Part shown: piece by piece, positions 10,229-19,000 of the stretch | How positions within the stretch are numbered: position 1 is the stretch's first letter | Layout of the letters: each line of letters opens with the position of its first letter | Assembly: GCF_000170855.1 (NCBI RefSeq) | Contig: NZ_ABCQ01000001.1 | Coordinates: forward strand, 62,001 to 126,000 | DNA: 64,000 nt | DNA from: Moritella sp. PE36 | GTDB lineage: Bacteria > Pseudomonadota > Gammaproteobacteria > Enterobacterales > Moritellaceae | Reading direction: 5' to 3' | Program-made: the position numbers and the translations under genes | The notes under the pieces: generated by a model | The model's input: the letters and a program-made list of their open reading frames with translations, nothing else | What the model was told of the DNA's origin: nothing | Database searches by the model: none

Positions 10229-10278
10229 ATATCCATGAAGAATAACTATGCGGACTTGGTTCCGTGAAGACTTGATAT
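10229..10278. promoter_or_regulatory. 50-bp conserved non-coding block, copy A
   Basis: This stretch is identical at 49 of 50 bases to 12097-12146, while the surrounding spacer has diverged much more and carries indels. It contains CGGA-CTTGGT-TCCG, a short inverted repeat. Its distance from the deoC start is about 230 bases, which suits an upstream promoter or activator region. The function is unknown. Confidence 0.5.
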
Positions 10279-10576
10279 GACTATCAATTAACATCCTTGT
10301 AACCGCGCTAATACAACTAACCAATGCTATATCTAAGCTTAAAGGTCAGTAGTATTTAACGAAAAACACCAAAAGTACATCATGTACGATTAGTTAAAAC
10401 TACATAATCAAAGTTACGCTAAGTGACAAATAAATCAAGCAATAAATGCCATCATAACCGACCTAGTTCTCACAACGTGTAAATAAACAACAATAAAACA
10501 ATATATTAAATGTATGGCTATTTAAGCTTATCTTTTATTGAATCTAAGGTTATAAAAATGATCTTTTATTCTATCC

Positions 10577-10615
10577 AAAAAATGCCCCCAGCTGTCAGTA
10601 AAATCACCTGGAGGC
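10577..10615 (-). terminator. Terminator of the proximal nupC
   Basis: On the minus strand GCCTCCAG and CTGGGGGC form a stem with one mismatch around an 18-base loop region, followed by ATTTTTT. A second short hairpin (AACCGT/ACGGTT) lies between it and the nupC stop. The other nupC copy has the equivalent terminator. Confidence 0.75.
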
Positions 10616-10678
10616 TGCTATTATTTTATAACCGTCATGACAACGGTTACAAATTATCACTATTTTAAACGAAGCCTA

Positions 10679-11902
10679 TTAAGCCAAGAACAGACCCGCT
10701 AGTGCAGCACTCATTAAGTTAGCGAGAGAAGCCGCAAGTACCGCTTTTATACCCATGCTGGCAATATCGGCACGACGTGAAGGTGCTAAGCTACCTAAAC
10801 CACCCAGTAAAATGGCAATCGATGAGAAGTTAGCAAAACCACACAGTGCAAATGAGATGATGATTTGGGTATGCTCAGATAGTTCGTTGTTTTTAATGTA
10901 GCTAACGAAGTCTAGGAAAGCAACAAACTCATTCACCACCAGTTTTTGACCGATGAAACTACCCGCAGCAACCGCTTCATGCCATGGCACACCGATGACG
11001 AATGCTAATGGTGAGAAGATCCAACCTAAGATCATTTGAATCGTTAATTCAGGCATATCGAACCAAGCACCGATACCACCTGTGATACCATTTGCTAATG
11101 CAATCAAACCAACGAATGCAATTAACATGGCACCTACGTTAAGCGCTAACATCATACCTGAAGAAGCACCCGCAGCTGCAGCGTCTAGTACGTTTGCTGG
11201 TTTGTCTTCATCACTATCATCAAGATCATCAAGCGATACTTTTGGTGTTTCTGTTTCTGGTTTAATGATTTTAGCCATTAATAAACCACCCGGAGCAGCC
11301 ATGAATGACGCTGCTACCAAGTACTCAATTTTAATACCCAAACCAGCGTAACCCGCTAATACTGAACCAGCAATTGAAGCCAGACCACCCACCATCACCG
11401 CAAATAGCTCTGATTTAGTCATTGATTTAATGAACGGACGCACAACCAATGGCGCTTCAGTTTGACCAACAAAGATATTTGCTGTTGCAGAAAGTGATTC
11501 TGAGCGGCTCGTACCGAGAAATTTTTGTAGACCGCCACCAACGAAGTTGATCACTACGCTCATCACACCGATATAATATAATACCGCAATCAATGAAGAG
11601 AAGAACACGATAACGGGCAATACGTTAATCGCAAAGATGAAACCAAGTTTGAATCTGGCTAAGTCACCAAATAAGAATTGAATACCTTCATTACCATAAG
11701 CAATGACGTTTGCTACACCCGTTGATAGACCTTGCAGTAACTCTTTACCGAAAGGAACGTACAAAATAAAGGCACCAATAACGACCTGGATAGCAAATGC
11801 GCCACCAACAGTGCGAAGGTTAATTGCTTTTCTGTTATCAGATAACAGTACCGCCAAACCGAGTAGGACAAATACGCCTACAATACCCATAATAAAATTC
11901 AT
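10679..11902 (-). CDS. nupC: NupC-type concentrative nucleoside transporter, copy 1 (proximal to deoC)
   Basis: This 407-residue inner-membrane protein belongs to the CNT/NupC family, which imports nucleosides with H+ or Na+. Family features are the N-terminal helix [43 protein letters not shown] (substrate and cation site region) and a final [19 protein letters not shown] segment. It differs from the neighbouring copy at about 13 residues, so the two are about 97% identical. An acidic cytoplasmic stretch [13 protein letters not shown] lies near mid-protein and is one of the few variable spots. The ATG with GGAGA upstream was chosen over a TTG three codons earlier because it aligns with the other copy. 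Imported nucleosides feed the deo enzymes encoded just downstream. Confidence 0.95.
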   Translation of the reverse strand: MNFIMGIVGVFVLLGLAVLLSDNRKAINLRTVGGAFAIQVVIGAFILYVPFGKELLQGLSTGVANVIAYGNEGIQFLFGDLARFKLGFIFAINVLPVIVFFSSLIAVLYYIGVMSVVINFVGGGLQKFLGTSRSESLSATANIFVGQTEAPLVVRPFIKSMTKSELFAVMVGGLASIAGSVLAGYAGLGIKIEYLVAASFMAAPGGLLMAKIIKPETETPKVSLDDLDDSDEDKPANVLDAAAAGASSGMMLALNVGAMLIAFVGLIALANGITGGIGAWFDMPELTIQMILGWIFSPLAFVIGVPWHEAVAAGSFIGQKLVVNEFVAFLDFVSYIKNNELSEHTQIIISFALCGFANFSSIAILLGGLGSLAPSRRADIASMGIKAVLAASLANLMSAALAGLFLA

Positions 11903-11954
11903 TAGGAACAATCTCCAATTTTCGCTGTTAAAGCGTTCTTCAATAGTAAAATCA

Positions 11955-11976
11955 TAGCAATTAATGTTAATTGCTA
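11955..11976. promoter_or_regulatory. Perfect palindrome upstream of the proximal nupC, candidate operator or leader hairpin
   Basis: TAGCAATTAA and TTAATTGCTA form a 10-bp inverted repeat with a 2-base centre. It lies 53 bases from the nupC start and corresponds to the palindrome before deoC. Relative to that site the left arm has G to T and the right arm has C replaced by TA, so symmetry is preserved and the arm is one pair longer. Confidence 0.5.
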
Positions 11977-12096
11977 GCGGTAGCTATTCTGGAATTATTC
12001 TAATAAATAGAAGTGCGTAATTGCAGGTAATTGGTGATGAATCTAATGATTAATACAACAATTAATCTAACTATCAACATAACTATTTTTAAGGCA

Positions 12097-12146
12097 ATAT
12101 CCATTAAGAATAACTATGCGGACTTGGTTCCGTGAAGACTTGATAT
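12097..12146. promoter_or_regulatory. 50-bp conserved non-coding block, copy B
   Basis: It differs from the block at 10229-10278 by a single base (T for G). Its right edge is exactly where the 46-bp repeat element begins. Conservation is higher here than at silent sites of the two nupC genes, judged by eye, which suggests selection or gene conversion. Confidence 0.5.
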
Positions 12147-12192
12147 ATACCCAAATTACTTCAAGATGCTATATCAGAAGTAGCTTGGGTAT
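12147..12192. repeat. 46-bp TIR-bounded intergenic repeat element (MITE/REP-like)
   Basis: The element begins ATACCCAAATTACTTC and ends GAAGTAGCTTGGGTAT. Its terminal inverted repeats match at 14 of 16 positions, and the core includes CAAGATGC. The duplicated spacer upstream of deoC lacks it and reads straight from GACTTGATAT into GACTATCAATT, so it looks inserted rather than deleted. Two shorter relatives occur at 31413 and 46367. No protein is encoded. Confidence 0.75.
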
Positions 12193-12505
12193 AACTATCA
12201 ATTAACATCCCTATAACCGCGCTAATAGCACTTATCTATCACCTCTATCCTAGGTCAAAGAGTCCGTGGTATCGAACGAAAAACACCAAAAGTACGTCGT
12301 GTACAATTAGTCTAAATACTCAATTAAGGTTACGCCCAACGACAATAAAATCAAGCAATAACCCCCCAGCAGAAACGACCTACCTCTCACAACGAGAATA
12401 TATATAACAACAAAGCAACTTATTAACGATAGGTATGTCTGAGCATCCTATTTATGACGTTCTGGAGAATAAGCGGATGATAAAAAATAATGATTTATGC
12501 CGCTC

Positions 12506-12549
12506 AAAAAAAATGCCCCCAAACTGTCTATTAAACAATTTGGAGGCAT
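12506..12549 (-). terminator. Terminator of the distal nupC
   Basis: On the minus strand ATGCCTCCAAA pairs with TTTGGGGGCAT (one G-T pair) and is followed by a run of eight T. It parallels the terminator of the other copy but has a longer stem. Confidence 0.85.
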
Positions 12550-12611
12550 CTATTATTTTATAACCGTCATGACAACAGTGTATAAATTATCACTATTTTA
12601 AACTAAGCACA

Positions 12612-13835
12612 TTAAGCCAAGAACAGACCAGCTAATGCAGCACTCATTAAGTTAGCAAGAGAAGCAGCAAGTACCGCTTTCAGACCCATGCTTGCAATAT
12701 CTGCACGGCGTGTAGGCGCTAAGCTACCTAAACCACCCAGTAAGATTGCAATCGATGAGAAGTTAGCAAAACCACACAGTGCAAATGAGATGATGATTTG
12801 TGTATGCTCAGACAATTCGTTATTTTTAATGTAGTTAACGAAGTCTAGGAAAGCAACAAACTCATTCACAACCAGTTTTTGACCGATGAAGCTACCAGCC
12901 GCAACCGCTTCGTGCCATGGCACACCGATTACGAATGCTAATGGTGAGAAAACCCAACCTAAGATCATTTGGATTGTTAGCTCTGGCATATCGAACCAAG
13001 CACCGATACCACCTGTGATACCATTTGCTAATGCGATTAGACCAACGAATGCGATTAACATTGCACCAACGTTAAGTGCTAACATCATACCCGAAGATGC
13101 ACCTGCAGCAGCAGCGTCTAGTACGTTTGCTGGTTTTTCTTCATCTGAATCATCAAGATCATCTAACGTCGATTTTGGTGTTTCTGTTTCTGGTTTAATG
13201 ATTTTAGCCATTAATAGACCACCCGGGGCCGCCATGAATGACGCAGCAACCAAGTACTCAATTTTAATACCAAGACCAGCATAACCCGCTAGCACTGAAC
13301 CAGCGATAGAAGCAAGACCACCCACCATCACAGCGAATAGCTCTGATTTAGTCATTGATTTAATAAACGGACGCACAACAAGTGGTGCTTCAGTTTGACC
13401 AACAAAGATATTTGCTGTTGCAGAAAGTGATTCAGAACGACTTGTTCCTAATAATTTCTGTAAGCCACCACCGATAAAGTTAATTACCACACTCATTACA
13501 CCGATATAGTATAAAACAGCGATTAATGATGAGAAGAACACGATTACTGGTAATACGTTGATTGCAAAAATGAAACCAAGTTTGAATTTCGCCAAGTCAC
13601 CAAATAAGAATTGAATACCTTCATTACCATAAGCAATGACGTTAGCAACACCAGTAGAAAGACCTTGCAGTAACTCTTTACCGACAGGAACGTATAAAAT
13701 AAAGGCACCAATAGCAACCTGGATAGCAAATGCGCCACCAACAGTGCGAAGGTTAATTGCTTTTCTGTTATCAGATAACAGTACAGCTAAGCCGAGTAGA
13801 ACGAAAACGCCTACAATACCCATTACAAAATTCAT
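12612..13835 (-). CDS. nupC: NupC-type concentrative nucleoside transporter, copy 2 (distal)
   Basis: This is the second 407-residue CNT/NupC transporter, the same length as copy 1 and about 97% identical to it. The changes are conservative (for example V41A, F51V, R83K) plus a small cluster in the acidic stretch, where [13 protein letters not shown] becomes [13 protein letters not shown]. All family motifs are intact, so both copies should work. A GGAGA ribosome site precedes the ATG. Its upstream region does not resemble the leaders before copy 1 and deoC. This copy probably keeps the original promoter, while copy 1 uses a duplicated spacer; the two could therefore respond to different signals. 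Confidence 0.95.
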   Translation of the reverse strand: MNFVMGIVGVFVLLGLAVLLSDNRKAINLRTVGGAFAIQVAIGAFILYVPVGKELLQGLSTGVANVIAYGNEGIQFLFGDLAKFKLGFIFAINVLPVIVFFSSLIAVLYYIGVMSVVINFIGGGLQKLLGTSRSESLSATANIFVGQTEAPLVVRPFIKSMTKSELFAVMVGGLASIAGSVLAGYAGLGIKIEYLVAASFMAAPGGLLMAKIIKPETETPKSTLDDLDDSDEEKPANVLDAAAAGASSGMMLALNVGAMLIAFVGLIALANGITGGIGAWFDMPELTIQMILGWVFSPLAFVIGVPWHEAVAAGSFIGQKLVVNEFVAFLDFVNYIKNNELSEHTQIIISFALCGFANFSSIAILLGGLGSLAPTRRADIASMGLKAVLAASLANLMSAALAGLFLA

Positions 13836-13872
13836 CAGGAATAATCTCCAAGTTTCGCTTCAGAAGTGTTTT

Positions 13873-13889
13873 TGTGTATTTATGTCACA
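13873..13889. promoter_or_regulatory. Weak CRP-like site upstream of the distal nupC
   Basis: On the minus strand TGTGA is followed by 7 bases and ACACA. The first half-site is perfect and the second is 4 of 5 with spacing one base too long. It lies about 40-55 bases before the start codon. CRP control of nupC is known in relatives, but this match is marginal. Confidence 0.25.
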
Positions 13890-14054
13890 ATCAAAATAGT
13901 AGATAGAATTGTAATGAATAGTAAATTTACGATTTTATCATTGATTATAATAATTGGCGCGATTATAACTGTTATTAGCCACTTGTTAAATACTTGAGAT
14001 CAGACCTCCAAAAAAAGTTTCAAAAAATTACGCTTTATTACAGATTGAATCAAT

Positions 14055-14822
14055 TTAAGACAAAAACAGCTCAACAAATGAACTAAGATTGGCTTTTGCA
14101 ATTAATTCTTCCGGCTCTTGCCGTAGTTTTGTCAACGTCTGTAACACTTTTGTAATGTTAGCGGGTTCATTTCGACCTCCTTGATAACCCGATATAGGCA
14201 TATCTGGCGAGTCTGTTTCTAGCAATAATGAGGATAACGGTAATTCACTGACCGCTTGCCGCGTTTTTGCCGCTCTTGGGTAGGTAATCACCCCGCCAAT
14301 CCCCAATTTAAAACCGAGTTTTATATATTGCATACCCAATTGACTGCTGCCACTAAAACCATGGAGCACGCCACCACGGGGTAATTTCACCTGCTGTAAT
14401 AATTGAATCAATTCGTTATGAGCTTTACGGCAATGTAAAATAACCGGTAAATCATATTGCTTAGCTAACAATAGTTGCTGCTTACAAATTTGCAATTGTT
14501 GTTCGAACGGAAAATCGACCGCTTTATCGAGCCCAAACTCACCAACAGCAACAATATCTTTCTCTGTTGCTAAATATTCATCAAGTAATTGCAAATGATT
14601 GACGTCGAAGTCAGCAAGAAAATACGGATGGATACCTAACGCTGGATAAACGCCCTCATGCTGATTGGCCAGCGCCAAGACAGCCTGCCAATTATGCGCG
14701 CCAATACCAGGCACCAAAAAGTGTTGAACCCCCTTATCCCTCGCTCGGTCTAAGACCTCTATTAGATCGGTATTAAAGTCGGCGAAATCTAAATGGCAGT
14801 GACTGTCGATTAGCTCTTTCAC
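14055..14822 (-). CDS. yjjV: TatD-family metal-dependent hydrolase, YjjV type
   Basis: This 255-residue TIM-barrel hydrolase resembles E. coli YjjV (259 aa). Metal-binding motifs are intact: DSHCHLDF at the N-terminus, GLDK near 104, LHCRKAH near 140, LHGFSGS near 162 and ETDSPDMP near 209. The YjjV-like stretch GGVITYPRAAKTR distinguishes it from TatD itself. Family members act as DNases or deacylases; the true substrate is uncertain. In E. coli yjjV also lies near the deo operon, so the position is conserved. The start is an ATG near the divergent cyclase gene. Confidence 0.9.
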   Translation of the reverse strand: MKELIDSHCHLDFADFNTDLIEVLDRARDKGVQHFLVPGIGAHNWQAVLALANQHEGVYPALGIHPYFLADFDVNHLQLLDEYLATEKDIVAVGEFGLDKAVDFPFEQQLQICKQQLLLAKQYDLPVILHCRKAHNELIQLLQQVKLPRGGVLHGFSGSSQLGMQYIKLGFKLGIGGVITYPRAAKTRQAVSELPLSSLLLETDSPDMPISGYQGGRNEPANITKVLQTLTKLRQEPEELIAKANLSSFVELFLS

Positions 14823-14947
14823 GATATATTCAGCCCTTCTTTAATAGTTCATTAAAAATTGTGACATAAAGAGATAGTGTAACTTGGTGCATAATTTGAT
14901 TTAATAGCAGGGTTAATCATTCGTTAAGAACCTCTATGGAAAGTTGC

Positions 14948-15979
14948 ATGTCGAAAAAACTCTTTGCTTTATCTGCTCAATATTTCAAAAAAGCCATGCC
15001 GCTGATGATCCAGTATCAGATTCCAACGACGCCAACAAACTACGCGCTGTGGTATCACTATGTTTCTGATAATAATAGTGCATTAAAAAAGCAGCTCGAT
15101 GAGAAAATTGCCCGACACGGCACTTGTACACCGGCAGCGAGTGAAGAACTGTACCAACGCTTTATTGTTGATAAACGTGAACAAGAGCTCACCCAATTAC
15201 GCAGTGAACTCGATTCGATGACCAATGAATTGAGTAGCTCGTTACACGATACCCTGAATGATACCAATGAATTTGATCGAATGTTGAACAAATGTTTGAA
15301 CGAATTATCTTGTGTTGAAGAAGATGGATTTTCGATCGAAAAAACATTATCTGCAGTCCGTGAGCTAGTAAAAGAATCCCATGATGTACGCTCATCAACA
15401 CGCCATTTCAAAAGCCAATTACACGAAGCCCAAGCCGAAATTGCACAATTACGTGAAACCTTATTAGAAACGCAACATGATGCCATGCACGATAGCCTAA
15501 CAGGGCTGCTTAATCGCCGGGTATTTAGTAAAGAAATTGAAACGTTTTGCAGCAACCCAACTTTAAACCGTAATTTTTCGATCTTAATGGTCGATATCGA
15601 TAACTTTAAAGCCTTTAACGATGATTTCGGCCACCAGCTCGGAGATCAAGTATTAAAAGCCATCGCCAAACGTATTGCCGACAGTTGCCAAGAAGGTGAG
15701 CAAGTGTTCCGCTATGGTGGCGAAGAGTTTGTACTTATCTTGCCAAATAAAACCTTTACCATTGCCCGTCAGAATGCCGAATCTATTCGCCGTGCGATTG
15801 AACGTTTAAGTATTCGAGATAAAAGAACGGGTAAAGTAATTGATAACATTACTGTTTCTATCGGGGTAAGTGAGAATAAACCGCGCGATACCAGTCATGA
15901 GATCCTAACGCGTGCCGATCTGCAGCTATATGAAGCAAAACGTCTTGGCCGTAATCGGGTCATGCCAATGCCACGTTAG
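14948..15979 (+). CDS. Cytoplasmic diguanylate cyclase (GGEEF) with helical N-terminal domain
   Basis: The 343-residue protein begins MSKKLFALSAQYFKKAMPLM and has no signal or membrane segment. Residues 1-175 look alpha-helical and partly coiled-coil (many heptad-like Leu/Glu/Gln) and carry no sensor domain I recognise. A GGDEF domain follows: DSLTGLLNRR, MVDIDNFKAFNDDFGHQLGD and the active-site FRYGGEEFVLILP with GGEEF at 257-261, so it should synthesise c-di-GMP. The residues at the inhibitory-site position read QEGE, not RxxD. An ATG four codons upstream is possible, but GGAAAG lies just before this one. It is divergent from yjjV. Confidence 0.85.
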   Translation: MSKKLFALSAQYFKKAMPLMIQYQIPTTPTNYALWYHYVSDNNSALKKQLDEKIARHGTCTPAASEELYQRFIVDKREQELTQLRSELDSMTNELSSSLHDTLNDTNEFDRMLNKCLNELSCVEEDGFSIEKTLSAVRELVKESHDVRSSTRHFKSQLHEAQAEIAQLRETLLETQHDAMHDSLTGLLNRRVFSKEIETFCSNPTLNRNFSILMVDIDNFKAFNDDFGHQLGDQVLKAIAKRIADSCQEGEQVFRYGGEEFVLILPNKTFTIARQNAESIRRAIERLSIRDKRTGKVIDNITVSIGVSENKPRDTSHEILTRADLQLYEAKRLGRNRVMPMPR

Positions 15980-16008
15980 TTTTATTGATTAAACATCATA
16001 TAATAGCA

Positions 16009-16037
16009 ATGCCCCTCTCAATTTGAAGAGGCATTAC
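16009..16037. terminator. Hairpin between convergent cyclase and RND genes
   Basis: AATGCC-CTCT pairs with AGAGGCATT around a short loop, with one bulged C. Neither side has a clear T run, so termination may be weak. It is placed where both converging genes end. Confidence 0.45.
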
Positions 16038-16061
16038 GAAGTGTTAACGCGTTGCTATTAC

Positions 16062-19000
16062 CTAAATATTTATCACCAATTTCGCTTGCTGCTGAATATC
16101 TTGTGAACGATAGAATAAACTGTACAACACAGGTACCACACCTAAAGTGAGCACGGTTCCCACCGCCATACCAAAGGTCATCACAATCGCCATCGAATAC
16201 CAGAATTCGCCACCCCAAATAGCCAATGGAATAAGACCAAGGATAGTGGTTAATGTGGTCATTAAAATCGGTCGTAAACGCGCTTTACCCGCTTCAATCA
16301 GCGCATCATTAACCAACATGTTGGCCTTACGATTAGTTTCTATCTGATCGATAAGCACAATACCATTATTAATGATCACCCCAGCTAAACTAAACATCCC
16401 CAACATCGCCGGGAAAGTGAAGTACGCCCCTGTCACTGTCAAACCCAATACCGCACCAATCAAGGACAGTGGGATCGTCATTAAGATAATAGCGGGACGG
16501 CGGAATGAATTTAACTGCAGTACCAATAGCAAGGTTATCAACGCAAAACAATGGGGCATATAGGCAAATAATGCACTGCTCGCTTCATCTGCACCACGTA
16601 ACTCACCACCTAAACGTAAACGGTAGCCACTTGGTAAATTAAGCTGCGCTAATTCTGGTTGCATCAATTGATGTAGCTCACTGGCCTGTAACTGTCGGTG
16701 CTTCGCACTTATCACTAAAGTACGCTGTTGATCCTCACGACGGATAATAGCAGGCTCGCTTTCACCGCCAAAATCCGCAACCTGGATCAAGGGTACCGTC
16801 ACGCCAGTCTGCCCTGAGGTCACTTCCACACTCCGTAACTTATCAAAATCATTACGTGATTGATTACCCCTTAACAACACAGGAATAACCCGGTCACCGT
16901 CACGGAAATCAGTCACCTTGTAACCATCAAAGAAACCATTTAACGACAACGCAATATCACGACTGCTAATACCAGCACGGCGGGCTCGATCTTGATCCAC
17001 TTCCACCAAGATCTTCGGAATGTTATTTTCCCAATCATTAGTGATACCAACAACACCATCAATCTCTGCAAAAGCAGCTATTAACAGCTTGGCTTTTTGC
17101 TGTAATAGCGCACCATCTGGGCCTTGCAGTTTATATTCAACCAAGCCTAACTCACTGCCGCCTAGCCACATACGTTTAGCTTGACCTGACGCTTCGGGTA
17201 GTTGTTGCTGAATATAATTGTTGGTTTTTTCTATCATCACCAAGGCAGAATCAAGATCACGGGTATTCACCACCACAAAAGATTTATTCGATGCCCGATC
17301 TACCGGCGCTAATGCGAGGAAGAAACGGGGGCCACCATCACCGATATAAGTAATATGGCTGGTAACATCCGGGTTTTCAGTCTCGTCATTTAACCAAGTT
17401 AAAAAGCGTTGGGTGACTTTAGCGGTTTCCGAGGTAGGTGTGCCTGTGGGTAGATTGAGATAAACGAGATACTGATTACGCTCTGAGCCCGGCATAAATT
17501 GCACGGTAATAAACTTAAAGCCATACACCGCCAGCATTAATAGCACTAACATCATCGCCATAAAGCTAACACGATAATTAAGTAATATTTTTAACACACG
17601 GCCGTACCATTGATTAACCACAATTACCCAAGTTGGCATTGCGGTTTGCTGCGTGGCTTTGGCTGAAAAAAACCACACACACATTAACGGGGTGACTAAT
17701 AAACTTAACAACCAAGATGACATCAACGCAATAATAATAACTTGTGATAATGAACGTAAATACTCACCCGCGACATCCTGCGCTAGCATTAACGGCATAA
17801 AGGCTAGAATGGTGGTTAATGAAGAGGTTAACAATGGAATAGCTAATGTTTTACTGGCCGCAAGCGCAGCCGCTTCGCGTTTCATGCCTTGGATAATACG
17901 GGTATTAATATTCTCTGCGATCACAATACCGTTATCGACCAACAAACCCAGCGAGACAATAATCGCGGCGATCGACATACGCTGTAATGATACATCCCAT
18001 ATTTGCATACCAATAAACGACAACATCATGGTTAGCGGTACAATCGTGCCCACGATCATGCCCATACGGAAACCTAAAAACAGCATCACCACAGTTAATA
18101 CAATGGCAACCGTTTGAAATAAGTTTGACGTCGCCGATGAAATTGCCGCCGCGACTTTATCCGGTTGGAAGGTTGCCAGCTCAAAGTGCAATCCTGCCGG
18201 TAATAATTGTTGTTCTAGACGCACAAATTCACTGATATCAGCGCCGAAACTATCACTGGTGATCCCTGATAGCATAGACACAGCTAACACGACACTGGGT
18301 TTACCATTATAGTAAACTGGCGTATTTTGTGGTTCCACATAACCGCGACGCACAGAGAGTAAATCACCTAGGTAGATATTCTGCCCGCTTTCAGGCTCTA
18401 ATATGACCAAGTTTTCAATATCCGCTAGCGTTTCAAAATTACCACTTGGTTCAATAGTAAGTTCTAACTTACCGGTATTAATTTTACCCCCAGGCAAGAC
18501 GATATTTTGATTTTGTAACGCCGCGACTAACACTCCTGGCGAAACCCCTAATCGACTCATTGCGTCGGTATCTGGCTCTAACCAAATACGTTCATCTTGA
18601 ACGCCGTAGATATCCACCTGTGATACTGTCGACAAGGCACTAATGCGGTCTTGAATTGACTCCGAAACCAGGTCCAGTTCACGCAACGAATAATCATCAC
18701 CATAAAGCGCAATCGTTGCAGACGCCACGCGGCCGAATTCATCATTGACGATAGGACCAATCGTGCCCTCTGGTAATGATGACTGCAGATCATTCATGCG
18801 ATTACGCAGATTATCCCAGATCGGCTGTAAGTTAAAATGCTTATCAGCAACCGTCACTTTAATCTGGGTATAACCAGTACGGACTAATGATTTTAGTTCA
18901 CTGACCTCTGGGATCTGTTTTGCTTCACGCTCTATGGGTTTTGTTAATAAACGTTCGATACGCTCAGGTGACATGCCTGGGAGCTGTGCCACAATAACCG

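Larger units (their letters stand above)
10002..10678. other. Non-coding spacer upstream of deoC (copy A of a duplicated leader)
   Basis: No gene is visible in these 677 bases. It holds, from deoC outward, a perfect palindrome about 50 bases before the start codon, a 50-bp block (10229-10278) and a 37-bp block (10358-10394) that recur in the spacer between the two nupC genes, and the terminator of the proximal nupC. The 37-bp block includes the palindrome GTACATCATGTAC at 10375-10387. Because nupC ends in a terminator, the promoter of deoC should lie here; I could not assign -35/-10 boxes confidently. In relatives the deo and nup genes are controlled by CytR, DeoR and CRP, so operator sites are expected. 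Confidence 0.7.
11903..12611. other. Non-coding spacer between the two nupC genes (copy B of the duplicated leader)
   Basis: No gene is visible in these 709 bases. The layout matches the spacer upstream of deoC: palindrome near the start codon, the 50-bp block, a 37-bp block (12275-12311, 34 of 37 bases shared) and the terminator of the upstream nupC. Compared with copy A it carries an extra 46-bp element directly after the 50-bp block. The shared order shows that gene and spacer were duplicated as one unit. Confidence 0.75.

Noticed and set aside
17653-18117. 154-codon open frame on the plus strand inside the RND permease gene
   Set aside because: It is fully antisense to a well-conserved transporter and shows no known domain or ribosome site.
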